A DNA stretch of 64,000 nucleotides from contig CAXXSX010000002.1 of the NCBI GenBank assembly GCA_963677165.2, forward strand, positions 2,108,001-2,172,000, read 5' to 3'. The notes below the pieces were generated by a model. The model made no database searches and had not been told where the DNA came from. It saw only the letters and a list, made by a program, of their open reading frames with translations. A program made the position numbers and the translations under genes. Shown in pieces: positions 25,579 through 35,937 of the stretch (positions are counted from its first letter, which is position 1; each line of letters opens with the position of its first letter). Origin of the DNA: JAFGXT01 sp963677165 (lineage in GTDB: Bacteria; Verrucomicrobiota; Lentisphaeria; Victivallales; SZUA-371).

Positions 25579-27264
25579 ATGTCATCATCGAACAGGGATA
25601 ACCAAAGGGTTAATACTTATATATCCGGGCACAAGAATCCGGATACCGACAGTATCGCGGCTGCCGCCGCGGTAGCCGAGCTGAAGAGGCTTCAAGGGGA
25701 AAATAATGTAACTGCTATCGCTCCGGGATTACCAATGGAGCGGACCGAATTCATCTTCAATAAATTCGGAGTGCCGCTGCCGCCGCTGAAAACCGATGTC
25801 TATCCGAGAATTCAGCATGTTATGAACGAAAAGCCCGATTATATCCGTCAGGGACAATCTTTGATCAAAGCGATTGGGCTGCTGCAGCAAAAACGTGAAC
25901 ACCGGCTGCCGGTTGTTGACCGCAATATGAAATATATGGGCATGTTGAGTTTGTTCCAGTTCCTTGAAGATTTGTTGCTGATTTCCGGTTCTGATTCCGG
26001 CAGCAGCCTGACCGGACGGAAAGTGACATCCTCAATCGGCCTGATCAAAAAAGTGCTCAACGGAAACTGTTTGAGTATACATAACCGTGACAAAGTACAG
26101 GATTTTGAAGTCTTTGTGGCGGCAATGAATATTGAAAGCTTCAAGGAACATATTCCGCGTGATAATCCTGAGTCGCTTGCCATTGTAGTAGGTGACCGTG
26201 CCGAGGTGCATCTCATGGCAATCAACATAGGTGTGAGGTTGATGATTGTGACTGGTTCGCGTCGGATCGATGACGTAGTTGTCAGTGCTGCCCGTGACAA
26301 AGGCGTATCGATCATCAAAACCCCATATGATTCCGCCACAGTGATTCGCAGGCTTAAATTCAGTTCTCCGGTTGAATCCATGAATTTGCAGAATCCGGAC
26401 ACTTTTATTGCGTCTGACCGCATTTGCGACATTCGGCGGAAAGTTTTGTCCGACCGTGAGGATGTTTTTCCCGTAGTGAATGACGACGGTGTTTTGACCG
26501 GAACATTTTCCAAATCGGACATCGACAATCGTACGCCGGTAAAACTTATCCTGGTCGATCACAATGAATTTGACCAGGGCGTCAACGGCATTGATGAAGT
26601 GCCGGTGGTCGAGATCATTGATCACCACCGGTTCGGTATGCCTTCTACGCCGATGCCGATTAAAATTACCTGTGATGTCGTAGGGAGTACCTGTACGCTG
26701 GTGACCGAAATGTTCCTCAACTCAAAGATAAGCTTGTCAAAAGAAATAGCCGGTATTCTCATGGGTGGGGTAATTACCGATACGTTAATGCTCAAGTCGC
26801 CGACTTCAACGATTCGTGACAAGCACGCTCTTGACGAGCTTGCGCGAATTACCGGAATTGACCCCGAACAGTTTACTGAGGAAATCTTCCAGGTCGGTTC
26901 ACTGATCAATAAACTCGAACCGGAAGCCGTACTTACTGCCGATAAGAAAAACTTTACGGTTGGTAACTTCACAATTTCGATTGCCCAGGTCGAGGAAGTC
27001 AGTTTTGTTGAATTCAAGAAGAAGCAGGACGCATTACTTGAAGCTGCTGAAAAACTGCGCAAGGCGGAAGAACTCGATTTCTTCGGACTGCTGGTAACTA
27101 ACGTGGTACGGGAAAACTCGGTATTGCTGGTAACCGGCAGCAAAGAGATTATTGGAGCATTGCCGTACCGCAAGCTTGCCGGTAATCTCTATGATTTACC
27201 GGGTATCTTAAGTCGTAAGAAACAGCTTCTTCCGCAGATCCTCAAAGTTCTGGAAAACTTCTAG
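25579..27264 (+). CDS. ppaC: Family II inorganic pyrophosphatase with CBS and DRTGG domains
   Basis: 561 residues. The DHH-type catalytic part has GHKNPDTDS (residues 20-28), VDHNE and IDHHRFG metal-binding motifs. Between the N-terminal strands and the DHH motif lies a ~250-residue insert containing CBS-like and DRTGG-like sequences, the domain order of nucleotide-regulated CBS-PPases. It hydrolyses pyrophosphate in the cytoplasm with Mn or Co, and CBS domains would give adenine-nucleotide control. ATG 25579 is chosen over 25537 because AGGAAGGGAAATT precedes it. Gene neighbours are unrelated. Confidence 0.93.
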   Translation: MSSSNRDNQRVNTYISGHKNPDTDSIAAAAAVAELKRLQGENNVTAIAPGLPMERTEFIFNKFGVPLPPLKTDVYPRIQHVMNEKPDYIRQGQSLIKAIGLLQQKREHRLPVVDRNMKYMGMLSLFQFLEDLLLISGSDSGSSLTGRKVTSSIGLIKKVLNGNCLSIHNRDKVQDFEVFVAAMNIESFKEHIPRDNPESLAIVVGDRAEVHLMAINIGVRLMIVTGSRRIDDVVVSAARDKGVSIIKTPYDSATVIRRLKFSSPVESMNLQNPDTFIASDRICDIRRKVLSDREDVFPVVNDDGVLTGTFSKSDIDNRTPVKLILVDHNEFDQGVNGIDEVPVVEIIDHHRFGMPSTPMPIKITCDVVGSTCTLVTEMFLNSKISLSKEIAGILMGGVITDTLMLKSPTSTIRDKHALDELARITGIDPEQFTEEIFQVGSLINKLEPEAVLTADKKNFTVGNFTISIAQVEEVSFVEFKKKQDALLEAAEKLRKAEELDFFGLLVTNVVRENSVLLVTGSKEIIGALPYRKLAGNLYDLPGILSRKKQLLPQILKVLENF

Positions 27265-27284
27265 TTCATTGCGCATTTTTCGGT

Positions 27285-30089
27285 TTAAATTAGTTCTGAG
27301 ATCAGGCGGCTGAGTTCGGCGCGTCGGTATGGCTTCTGGATGAATCCCTGTACTCCAGCCTGTCTCATCTCTGAAACCGAAGATGTGTTCATAAAGCCGG
27401 AAGCTACAATTACTTTGATGTCCGGATTGATCTCCTTGAGTCGTTTGAAACATTCTCGTCCATCCATTTTGGGCATAACCATATCCAGGATTACCAAGTC
27501 GATAACGCCGGGGTCCTTGCTGTAGATATTTACGCCCTCTTCGCCATCTGATGCCAGAATTATTTTATAACCCAGGTCCGTTAGGGAATTCTGAACGACC
27601 GTGCGGATGATGCTTTCATCGTCAATAACAAGAATGCTGCCGCTGCCGCTGATTAGTTTTTCAATATCTGGTCGCTTTGATACTTCAATGTTTTCCCGAT
27701 TTATTGGTAGGTGGATTCTGAAGACTGTACCCTCGTTGATCCTACTGGAAACCAGAACTTCTCCGTGATGTTCTTTTACGGAACCATAAACCGCTGCCAG
27801 TCCGAGGCCGGTACCTTTGCCGACTTCCTTGGTTGTAAAGAACGGTTCGAAAATATGCTGAATATTACTTTGGGAAATGCCTTCGCCGGTATCTTCAATT
27901 TTAATTTCAATATATTCTCCGGGAATGAGGTTGAAGCTGCTGTTTAGACAGTAGGCATCGTCCAGATAGATGTTTCTGGTGGTAATAGTTAGAACACCGC
28001 CCTGGGGCATTGCATGACCGCCGTTTACTCCCAGGTTGATAACCATGTTCTGTAACTGAGTCGGGTCTCCGATTACTGTGGTTTTTCGGGCTTTGAGAAT
28101 GTGATATAATTCAATTTTTTTGTCGAGACTGCGTTCCAGAATTGTCAGTGCATCAGTAATAACAGAATTGAGGTCGATAGGGGTGGACATGATTTTGCCC
28201 TTTCGTGAGAACGCCAGCAGTTTTTCCGTAAGATCCACAGCACGGCGACAAGTGGAAATAATCAGTTTGGTAAATTTATGACCGGAAGTATTTTCAGTTG
28301 GAAGTTTACTTTCCAGCAATTCTGCGGAAGACATGATTCCGGCCAGCATATTATTGAAATCATGGGCGATCCCCCCAGCGAGTTGGCCGAGGGAATCCAT
28401 TTTTTGAGCCTGACGCAGTTCTTCTTCAAGTCGGCTTTGTTCGGTTACATCTCTGAGTGCTATAACTGCTCCCATAAGTTTGCCGGATGGGTCGGAAATA
28501 GGAGCACAGCTGTCATTGACAAGGTGACGTGATCCGTCTGAAGCGCACAAAATAGCATTTTGCTCCAGATCGTGCCGGCGGCCGTCACCAAGAACCCTTA
28601 TGACCGGACACGAAATTTGCTCATTGGTATTGGGGTTAAGAAATTGTATGGTGGAGTCGATGGACTGGCCGATCACATCATTTTTCGGCCATTTTGTTAA
28701 TTTTTCAGCCGCCTTGTTCATGGTGGTGATTTTTCCTGAGGTATCAGTGGCGATAACAGCATCGCCGATAGAATCCAGAGTAATACGAAGTTTTTCGGAA
28801 CTTGCTACCAGGGATTGTTCTTTCAGCTTAATCGTATTGAACGCTTTGGACAGGATTGTTCCCAGATCACGAGTTTCACTTGAACCCGTAATTGGAATTG
28901 AGGTGGCGTCAAACCCTTTTCTGTCAATTGTTTCAGCTGCAAAAGCCAGTTTTTTTAGCGGAGTAGACAGGTTTCTAGACAGCAGAATGGCGAGTCCAAG
29001 TGCGATGAGAACAAGAATACCTGATAGTAAAAGCAGTCTTTTGCTAAGAATAGTAAGCGGTTCATCCATGTCATCCTTATAATATGAAATACAAATATAC
29101 CAGTCAAGCGGTTTAAAATATCTTACGTATGAACGTTTTAAATAAGTATGATGAAGATCTTCGGGTTTTCCCGCACGATATTCGACATAGCTTGTTTTTT
29201 TGTCGGGTTGAGCCAATAGCATTTCCAGAATATCTTTAGCCGACTGGGGAATTTCCAGGTCATCAACATTCATATCTTTAAAGACAGGGTGGATCAATAT
29301 GTCTTTGTTGCTGGCTATCAAGAACATATATCCGGATTTGCCAAACTTTATAGAAGAAAAAGTTTGTGCGAGTTCATTGATAATGGCTTTTACTCTTTTC
29401 TGAGCTTCTTTTTCTATATCATCAATATATAAGCCGCTACCAATAATCCATTGCCACGGTTTGAACAGCTTGACGAAAGAGAGCTTTATTTCATCATGTA
29501 CTTTCCCGTTTGAATCAGGTCTTGGCCAATAATACTTGACATAGCCGCCGTCGGAATTTAGCGCGGTTTCATTGAATTTTTTAAAAAGACTTTCTTTGCT
29601 GTCTACTAAACAATTATATCTTGAATCATTGATGTTTATAAGTGCTCCGCTCATTTTTTGATCGGCCCCATACAAGATAAGTCTGCATTTTGAAAGGTCC
29701 GTATTGTTGATCCAGAAATATCCGGTTCCATTGTCATAGCGAAGATTCTGAAAAAGATCTATGACATCTTTCTGTGCTTGAGATCTGGTAAGTTTTCCCT
29801 TCTGAACTTTTTCTTCCATGGAGGCAATAATTTGCATTGAGATTCCCACCATGTTTTCCAGTTCTTTTTTGCGCATTTGAAGCTGCATGCTGCGGTAAAA
29901 GCTAATGCTCTTATATTCGTTTTCTATACTGGCCATGATTGCATTCAGAACATTCTCCGCGTGTTCTTCCTGAATTGTGGTGATCGTACTGTGTGATTGC
30001 CAGAATACGGAATACCACATGGTAAGGGTTGTCAGTAGAATGATACCTGCCACCATAGTCAAAATGCGGCTTCTGAAAGTATTGAACAC
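27285..30089 (-). CDS. Cache/PAS hybrid histidine kinase
   Basis: 934 residues: a membrane helix near the start, two periplasmic Cache-like domains (the YFWINNTD and YMFLIASNKDILIHP regions), a second helix, HAMP, PAS, HisKA with HDFNN, HATPase (NLGVNGG N-box, DTGEGI, GKGTGLGL), and a complete receiver with ILDMVMPKMDG. All phosphotransfer residues are intact, unlike the homologue at 11736. GTG 30089 is taken as start because GGGGAGGCGGG precedes it; a TTG at 30104 lies within that Shine-Dalgarno region. No response-regulator gene is adjacent. It probably senses a small extracellular ligand. Confidence 0.9.
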   Translation of the reverse strand: MFNTFRSRILTMVAGIILLTTLTMWYSVFWQSHSTITTIQEEHAENVLNAIMASIENEYKSISFYRSMQLQMRKKELENMVGISMQIIASMEEKVQKGKLTRSQAQKDVIDLFQNLRYDNGTGYFWINNTDLSKCRLILYGADQKMSGALININDSRYNCLVDSKESLFKKFNETALNSDGGYVKYYWPRPDSNGKVHDEIKLSFVKLFKPWQWIIGSGLYIDDIEKEAQKRVKAIINELAQTFSSIKFGKSGYMFLIASNKDILIHPVFKDMNVDDLEIPQSAKDILEMLLAQPDKKTSYVEYRAGKPEDLHHTYLKRSYVRYFKPLDWYICISYYKDDMDEPLTILSKRLLLLSGILVLIALGLAILLSRNLSTPLKKLAFAAETIDRKGFDATSIPITGSSETRDLGTILSKAFNTIKLKEQSLVASSEKLRITLDSIGDAVIATDTSGKITTMNKAAEKLTKWPKNDVIGQSIDSTIQFLNPNTNEQISCPVIRVLGDGRRHDLEQNAILCASDGSRHLVNDSCAPISDPSGKLMGAVIALRDVTEQSRLEEELRQAQKMDSLGQLAGGIAHDFNNMLAGIMSSAELLESKLPTENTSGHKFTKLIISTCRRAVDLTEKLLAFSRKGKIMSTPIDLNSVITDALTILERSLDKKIELYHILKARKTTVIGDPTQLQNMVINLGVNGGHAMPQGGVLTITTRNIYLDDAYCLNSSFNLIPGEYIEIKIEDTGEGISQSNIQHIFEPFFTTKEVGKGTGLGLAAVYGSVKEHHGEVLVSSRINEGTVFRIHLPINRENIEVSKRPDIEKLISGSGSILVIDDESIIRTVVQNSLTDLGYKIILASDGEEGVNIYSKDPGVIDLVILDMVMPKMDGRECFKRLKEINPDIKVIVASGFMNTSSVSEMRQAGVQGFIQKPYRRAELSRLISELI

Positions 30090-30259
30090 TACCCGCCTCC
30101 CCAAAAAAGTACTGACATAAAGCCAGTATTGTTTATATATGTCTTATTTGCTCTTGCGACTATTATAAAAATACAATAAATGAATTAATAGCAAAAGTCC
30201 AGTGTAAAGCTTGATTTTCCAATATGCCAAAAAGGACCTGTTTTATTATTGTTTGCCAA

Positions 30260-31120
30260 TTAACCTTTTAGCCAACGGAAAAAAGTGTTATAGAGCACTT
30301 CAAACCTGGAACCATAGAGCATCCAGAGATAGGTTCCGGCGGCGAGGAACGGACCAAATGGAATTGTCATTTTCATCTTACCTTTTTTAATGAAAATCAT
30401 GACAATGCCGACAATGGAGCCTAGCAGAGAACCGAGTAGAAGAGTACAGAAAGTAGCTTTGGGACCGAGGCAGGCTGCAATCGCCATCATGTATTTTACA
30501 TCGCCCCAACCCAGCGCGTCCTGTTTAAAAATGAGTTTTCCAAGAATCGCGAATCCGGCCATGATCAGTCCGGTTCCGACCATGCTGCCAGCCGACCATA
30601 TAAACGCGTTAAGACTACTTTCCACGCCCCATAATTCAGGAAAAACCGGAGAAGCGGCAAGACCCAGCAGCATCAGGGGATATGTTGTTTTGTCTGGAAT
30701 AATCCGATGATCATAATCGATGAACGCCATTGTGACAACGAACGAGGTAACGATATAGTTCATGATCAGCAAAGAGATGGGTTCCTTATCGAGCAATACC
30801 TTAAACCACAGGAGATAGAATAGTACGCCACAGAGCAATTCAACGAAAAAATACCGCGAAGATATTTTTTCTTTGCACTGGGAACACTTACCGCGAAGCA
30901 TCAACCAGCTGATCAGCGGCAGGTTTTCGTACCATGGAATCTGGTGTCCGCACTTCGGGCAGTGCGACGGCGGAGATGCCAGACGCATATTATTGGGAAT
31001 TCTCCAGATGCAGACATTTAGAAAGCTGCCCACGCAGCAGCCGAGTGCGAAGAATACGAAATGCCACATCGGCATCAGCGCGTTAGGAAACGTATATGAG
31101 TAACTTTCTACTGGTCCCAT
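30260..31120 (-). CDS. pilD: Prepilin peptidase (A24 family)
   Basis: 286 residues with about seven membrane helices, two Cys pairs (C54, C57, C79, C82) as in the cytoplasmic methylase-type zinc domain, and two catalytic Asp motifs, FIDYDHRIIPD (D135) and GWGDVK (D207). It cleaves and methylates type IV prepilin-like proteins at the inner membrane. AGGAAAAACACC precedes the ATG. The gene lies 14 bp after aroE in an aat-aroE-pilD run. It is the only prepilin peptidase seen here, so it is the probable processor of the three pseudopilins in this window. Confidence 0.95.
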   Translation of the reverse strand: MGPVESYSYTFPNALMPMWHFVFFALGCCVGSFLNVCIWRIPNNMRLASPPSHCPKCGHQIPWYENLPLISWLMLRGKCSQCKEKISSRYFFVELLCGVLFYLLWFKVLLDKEPISLLIMNYIVTSFVVTMAFIDYDHRIIPDKTTYPLMLLGLAASPVFPELWGVESSLNAFIWSAGSMVGTGLIMAGFAILGKLIFKQDALGWGDVKYMMAIAACLGPKATFCTLLLGSLLGSIVGIVMIFIKKGKMKMTIPFGPFLAAGTYLWMLYGSRFEVLYNTFFRWLKG

Positions 31121-31134
31121 GGTGTTTTTCCTGT

Positions 31135-31992
31135 TTATTTTGAGTTCAGTGCCTGGTACAATCCCTGACGCATTGCGTCAATATCCGGTTTTTGGCCGGT
31201 CCATATTTCAAATGATTTAGCTCCCTGGTGCAGGAGCATTGTTCTGCCGTCCGCGATACGGAGTCCATTTTGAGTGGCGGCCTGCAGAAACGCGGTATTC
31301 TTATAAATGGTATCATAACAGCAAATATCTCCGGAAAGAAGTTCTTCCGGGATCGGGCATGGAGCTTCGGGTTTCAGGCCGACACTGGTGCCCTGGATGA
31401 TGACTCCGGAAACCGCGATAAAATCCTTAATTACGGATGTATCGTTGAGCCCACAGCAACGGCACTGGGTTCCGTAAGCGGCAGTAACGCGGTCACAGAG
31501 TTCCTGTGCTTTGGATACCGTTCGATTGATAAACATTAATTCGGAAACTCCCGCAGCCGCGAAATGGAACGCCACCGCCTGAACTGCGCCACCGCAGCCG
31601 ATAAAACAAATTTTCCCCTGTTTTACCGAAAAGTCAAATGCTTCGTTCAGGGCAGTTTCGAGGCCATAGCCGTCAGTAGATGTTCCAATGAGGCGTCCGT
31701 CTTTTACGGTGACTGTATTTACGCTGTTGGCGGCTTTCGCTTCCGGGCTGATTTCATCCAGAAACGGAATAACCGCCGGTTTGTCAGGAACCGTGATATT
31801 AAAACCTTTCAGATTTTTTCTGGCGTAACGGGTGAATTCTTCCATATCCTGAGGCGAAACGCGAAGTCTTCCGTATGGCGAGCCCATTCCCAGTTGTTCA
31901 AAAGCCGGATTCTGCATCGGCGGTGATACCGAATGTTCCACCGGGTCACCGATTACGATATAGTCAAATCCAGCAATTTCATCAAAATTCAT
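31135..31992 (-). CDS. aroE: Shikimate dehydrogenase
   Basis: 285 residues. Motifs are SVSPPMQN (shikimate-binding), NITVPDK with the catalytic Lys, the NADP-binding GCGGAVQA (residues ~132-139) and TSTDGYG. The usual NVTVPHK reads NITVPDK, a minor variation. It reduces 3-dehydroshikimate in the cytoplasm. The ATG overlaps the aat stop (ATGA), indicating coupled translation. This biosynthetic gene is unlinked to the dehydroquinase-like gene at 1002. Confidence 0.92.
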   Translation of the reverse strand: MNFDEIAGFDYIVIGDPVEHSVSPPMQNPAFEQLGMGSPYGRLRVSPQDMEEFTRYARKNLKGFNITVPDKPAVIPFLDEISPEAKAANSVNTVTVKDGRLIGTSTDGYGLETALNEAFDFSVKQGKICFIGCGGAVQAVAFHFAAAGVSELMFINRTVSKAQELCDRVTAAYGTQCRCCGLNDTSVIKDFIAVSGVIIQGTSVGLKPEAPCPIPEELLSGDICCYDTIYKNTAFLQAATQNGLRIADGRTMLLHQGAKSFEIWTGQKPDIDAMRQGLYQALNSK

Positions 31993-32717
31993 AAGTACTT
32001 CCTTTGTTCCAACTGATAATGTTCCATTTCAGCGGGAACTGGTCTGTTCAGTTCATCTTTCAGCATATGCATAAAGCGTTCACGGGGGATATCTATTGCC
32101 CCGATGCGTTCAAACAGCGGGGTTCTCATCTGGGTATCCACCCATTTCAGTCCGGCCTGATCCCGAAGAAATTCCAGGGTGTTGACCAGAGCGAACTTGG
32201 ACGCGCCGCTTTCCCGGTAAAACATGCTTTCGCCGGCAAAATAACTGTTCATCCAGATTCCGTAAAGTCCGCCGACAAGCAACCCATCAATATTATACGT
32301 TTCAAAGCTGAATGCAAAGCCTTTTTTGTGAAAATCGCGATATGCGTCAATCATTTTCCGGGTAATCCAGGTATCTTCGCCGTCGATACGCTTCGAGCAA
32401 TTGCTGATTACTTCATCAAAGGCGGTGTTGATACGAAACTCGAAACCTTTGTTTTTAAAGTCGCGGCGGAGACTGCGCGACAGGTTCATGGTATCCAGGT
32501 TAAGAATCGCGCGCAACGGAGGCGCGAACCATAAAATATACTGTTCATCCACCGGCCAGGGGAAAATTCCTCTGGGATAGGCGGTTGACAGCATCATGGA
32601 GTCGAGATTCCGACTGATTGCCAGCAGGCCGTCTTCGTCCGCATGGTCCACTGGTGGAAACATCGCTGAATAATTAAACAACTGTATGCCTTTGTTTTGA
32701 ATTTGACTGTTTGGCAC
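31989..32717 (-). CDS. aat: Leucyl/phenylalanyl-tRNA-protein transferase
   Basis: 242 residues. It contains family blocks such as AYPRGIFPW, ILWFAPPLRA, GLYGIW and FAGESMFYRESGASK. It transfers Leu or Phe to N-terminal Lys/Arg of proteins, marking them for the ClpS-ClpAP pathway. It overlaps aroE by 4 bp and is divergent from the GDP-fucose synthase gene (86-bp gap). Confidence 0.95.
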   Translation of the reverse strand: MPNSQIQNKGIQLFNYSAMFPPVDHADEDGLLAISRNLDSMMLSTAYPRGIFPWPVDEQYILWFAPPLRAILNLDTMNLSRSLRRDFKNKGFEFRINTAFDEVISNCSKRIDGEDTWITRKMIDAYRDFHKKGFAFSFETYNIDGLLVGGLYGIWMNSYFAGESMFYRESGASKFALVNTLEFLRDQAGLKWVDTQMRTPLFERIGAIDIPRERFMHMLKDELNRPVPAEMEHYQLEQRKYL

Positions 32718-32803
32718 TATATATTAAATCATTATTATTTAACAATATTTTTCGGGATTTTACAAATAAAAGTTTCGAAATCATGCATGGATGTATAGGA
32801 GAT

Positions 32804-33745
32804 ATGGATAAAAACGCAAAAGTATTTGTTGCCGGTCATCGCGGTATGGTCGGTTCCGGCATTGTCAGAGCCTTAAAACGACAGGGATATACTAACATCA
32901 TCGGAAAAACTCATGCTGAGCTTGATCTTTGTGACCGCAACCAGGTAATTGAGTTTTATCAGACTGAGGCACCGGAATACGTGATCCTTGCCGCTGCAAG
33001 AGTTGGCGGTATAGAAGCCAACCGGAAGCACAAGGCCGAGTTCCTGATGGAAAATCTGGATATTCAAAACAATGTTATTTTTCAGGCCTATAAACATGGC
33101 GTGAAAAAACTTTGCTTCCTGGGAAGTTCATGCATTTATCCACATTCCTGCCCACAGCCGATCAAGGAGGAATATCTCCTGACAGGGCCGCTGGAGCCAA
33201 CCAATGAAGGTTATGCCCTTGCCAAGATTTCCGGCTATAAACTAGGTTACTATCTGGCGGAGCAATACGGATTCAATGTTATTTCGCTGATGCCGTGCAA
33301 TCTTTACGGAACTAATGATAACTATGATCCGGTTGGATCCCATGTTTTCCCGGCCTTTATCAGAAAATTTGCCGATGCCGCCGACAATGGTGACCCGGAA
33401 GTGAATGTATGGGGCAGCGGCAGGCCGCTTCGTGAATTCCTGCATGTCGATGACCTGGCGGAAGCGGTGGTGATGTTGATGGAATCCTGGAACTCTCCTG
33501 AATTTGTTAATCTTGGTGCCGGATATGATATTTCGATTCGTGAACTTGCGGAGAAGGTTGCCGAACACGCCGGATTTACCGGTAAGATCAACTGGGACGC
33601 GTCTATGCCGGATGGTATGATGCGTAAACTGATGGATAATTCGAAAGCCAAAGAACTGGGATGGGAGCCGCGCATTTCACTTGATGAAGGCATTAAACGT
33701 ACACTGAAAGAATATCGTGAGTTAAAACAGTCGGGAGTGCTGTAG
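32804..33745 (+). CDS. fcl: GDP-L-fucose synthase
   Basis: 313 residues. It starts KVFVAGHRGMVGSGI (Rossmann), then AARVGGI, SSCIYPHSCPQPI and the catalytic Tyr/Lys in YALAK. This is the SDR epimerase-reductase that turns GDP-4-keto-6-deoxymannose into GDP-L-fucose. ATG 32804 matches family length, but AGGAG lies only 2 bp from it; an in-frame ATG 32783 is possible. No gmd gene is adjacent. It precedes uvrB by 15 bp. Confidence 0.93.
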   Translation: MDKNAKVFVAGHRGMVGSGIVRALKRQGYTNIIGKTHAELDLCDRNQVIEFYQTEAPEYVILAAARVGGIEANRKHKAEFLMENLDIQNNVIFQAYKHGVKKLCFLGSSCIYPHSCPQPIKEEYLLTGPLEPTNEGYALAKISGYKLGYYLAEQYGFNVISLMPCNLYGTNDNYDPVGSHVFPAFIRKFADAADNGDPEVNVWGSGRPLREFLHVDDLAEAVVMLMESWNSPEFVNLGAGYDISIRELAEKVAEHAGFTGKINWDASMPDGMMRKLMDNSKAKELGWEPRISLDEGIKRTLKEYRELKQSGVL

Positions 33746-33760
33746 CTTCGAGGTCAAAAC

Positions 33761-35788
33761 ATGTTTAAACTGGTATCAGATTTTCTGCCCGCCGGTGGTC
33801 AGCCGGAAGCGGTTCGTGCTTTACAGGATGGATTCGCAAAGGGACAGAAGTACCAGTCTCTGCTGGGGATTACCGGTTCCGGTAAGACATTTACCCTGGC
33901 TAATGTTTTGGCTCAGATTAAACGTCCCGTGCTGGTGCTCTCGCATAACAAGACCCTTGCAGCTCAGCTTTACAGCGAATTTAAAACTTTTTTCCCGGAA
34001 AACGCGGTTGAGTACTTTATCAGTTACTACGACTACTATCTGCCGGAATCCTATATTCCCCAGACCGATACCTATATTGCTAAGGACGCCAGCATTAATG
34101 AAAACATCGAAAAGCTGAGGCTTTCCACCACCGCTTCTCTGCTGGAACGGCGCGATGTTATTGTAATTGCCAGTGTGTCCTGTATTTACGGTTTGGGTTC
34201 GCCGGACGACTACGAATTTATGTGTGTCAGTGTTGAGATCGGACAGGATGTCGGACGTAATGAAATGCTGAGACGGCTGGTAGCGATCCAGTACGAGCGC
34301 AATGACATGGCGCCGGGGCCGGGACAGTTCCGGGTTCGCGGTGATTCCGTGGATGTGTTTTCTCCGCAGAAGGATGAATTTACTCGTATTCAGTTCTGGG
34401 GCAAAGAAGTCGATTCAATTACAGTCCACGACAGCTTGTCCGGGAATAAACTCCGTGATAAACAAAAAGCCGTACTGTTTCCCTGTAAACATTTTGTGAT
34501 GCCGCCGGAAAGGATCGAAGCCGCTTCCGAAAAAATCATGACTGAAATGCGTCAACAGGTTAAGATGTTTGAAGAAGCCGGAAAGCTGGTCGAAGCCCAG
34601 CGGCTTTTCCAACGGGTCAAATATGATATGGAAATGCTGAAAGAAATCGGTTATTGCAGTGGGGTTGAAAATTATTCCCTGCATCTGTCCGGACGTGAAC
34701 CCGGAAGCCGTCCGTTCTGCCTGCTGGACTTCTTTCCCAAAGATTTTGTCACGGTTATTGATGAATCGCACGTGACGCTGCCGCAGGTTGGGGCGATGTA
34801 CCGTGCCGACCGCAGCCGGAAACAAACACTGGTGGATCACGGTTTCAGACTGCCCTCGGCTCTGGATAACCGTCCGCTGATGTTCGAGGAATTCGAACAG
34901 CTTACCGGCGATACGGTATACGTTTCCGCAACACCGGGTAATTATGAACTGGAAAAATCCGGCGAACCGGTGGAACTAGTGATCCGACCGACCGGACTGC
35001 TTGATCCAGAAATCATGGTGCGTCCGCTGGAGGGTCAGGTGGATGATGTGATTGCCGAAGTTCGCGAGGCCGCAAAACGAAACGAACGGGTGATTATTAC
35101 AACTCTGACCAAGAAGAATTCCGAGCGGCTGGCGGATTATATGCAGGATTTGGATATTCGGGCAAAATACCTGCATTCCGAACTCGATGCCATTGAACGT
35201 GTCAGAATTCTTTCCGAACTGCGACGCGGTGATTTCGACTGTCTGATCGGGATTAACTTGCTACGTGAAGGGATTGATATGCCGGAAGTTGCTCTGATTG
35301 CGATTCTCGATGCCGATAAAGAAGGATTCCTTCGTTCGGAACGTTCGCTGATCCAGATTGCCGGACGTGCCGCCCGTAATGTAAATGGACGCGTGATTTT
35401 GTATGCCGACAAGATGACTGACAGTATGAAGAAGCTGATCTCAATCACTGAAAGCCGTCGTGAACAGCAGATGGCATTCAACAAGGAACATGGCATTGAA
35501 CCGAAAACGATTTCCAAGAAACAGCTGCCTACAATTACCGATGTGATTTGTCCGGAACCGCATACTGCGGAAAAACTTAAAGGTGGCAAAGGCGGACAAA
35601 AACAGTATGCCGTGGCGGAACAGCGTGGTGCGTATGGTGCTGACCCGGAAGTTCAACCCGATGATATTGAAGAACTTGTCCATGAACTTGAAAATGAGAT
35701 GTTTGAAGCGGCGGAAGCTCTCGAGTTCGAGCGTGCCGCCGACCTGCGCGACAAAATCAAAAAGCTCACCGAGAATCTGGACTTCTAA
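33761..35788 (+). CDS. uvrB: Excinuclease ABC subunit B
   Basis: 675 residues, full length. Walker A GITGSGKT lies at residues 36-43; the YYDYYLPE beta-hairpin region, helicase motif DESHVT and GRAARN motif VI are present, and a UVR domain (~630-665) ends the protein. It verifies DNA lesions with UvrA and recruits UvrC. GAGGT lies before the ATG. Probably read with the fucose synthase gene. Confidence 0.98.
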   Translation: MFKLVSDFLPAGGQPEAVRALQDGFAKGQKYQSLLGITGSGKTFTLANVLAQIKRPVLVLSHNKTLAAQLYSEFKTFFPENAVEYFISYYDYYLPESYIPQTDTYIAKDASINENIEKLRLSTTASLLERRDVIVIASVSCIYGLGSPDDYEFMCVSVEIGQDVGRNEMLRRLVAIQYERNDMAPGPGQFRVRGDSVDVFSPQKDEFTRIQFWGKEVDSITVHDSLSGNKLRDKQKAVLFPCKHFVMPPERIEAASEKIMTEMRQQVKMFEEAGKLVEAQRLFQRVKYDMEMLKEIGYCSGVENYSLHLSGREPGSRPFCLLDFFPKDFVTVIDESHVTLPQVGAMYRADRSRKQTLVDHGFRLPSALDNRPLMFEEFEQLTGDTVYVSATPGNYELEKSGEPVELVIRPTGLLDPEIMVRPLEGQVDDVIAEVREAAKRNERVIITTLTKKNSERLADYMQDLDIRAKYLHSELDAIERVRILSELRRGDFDCLIGINLLREGIDMPEVALIAILDADKEGFLRSERSLIQIAGRAARNVNGRVILYADKMTDSMKKLISITESRREQQMAFNKEHGIEPKTISKKQLPTITDVICPEPHTAEKLKGGKGGQKQYAVAEQRGAYGADPEVQPDDIEELVHELENEMFEAAEALEFERAADLRDKIKKLTENLDF

Positions 35789-35937
35789 ATAATAAGCCTT
35801 TATTCAGGGCGGAACCTTCTAATTCATAAATATTCAAGAGTTTTTCGACTTTTCTTCCTGCTGTTGTGTACTTTTCATAAAAGGATAAGTATATTAATAA
35901 CCTTGAGTGTGAATAAAATTTTAATTAGAAGTAAGAT

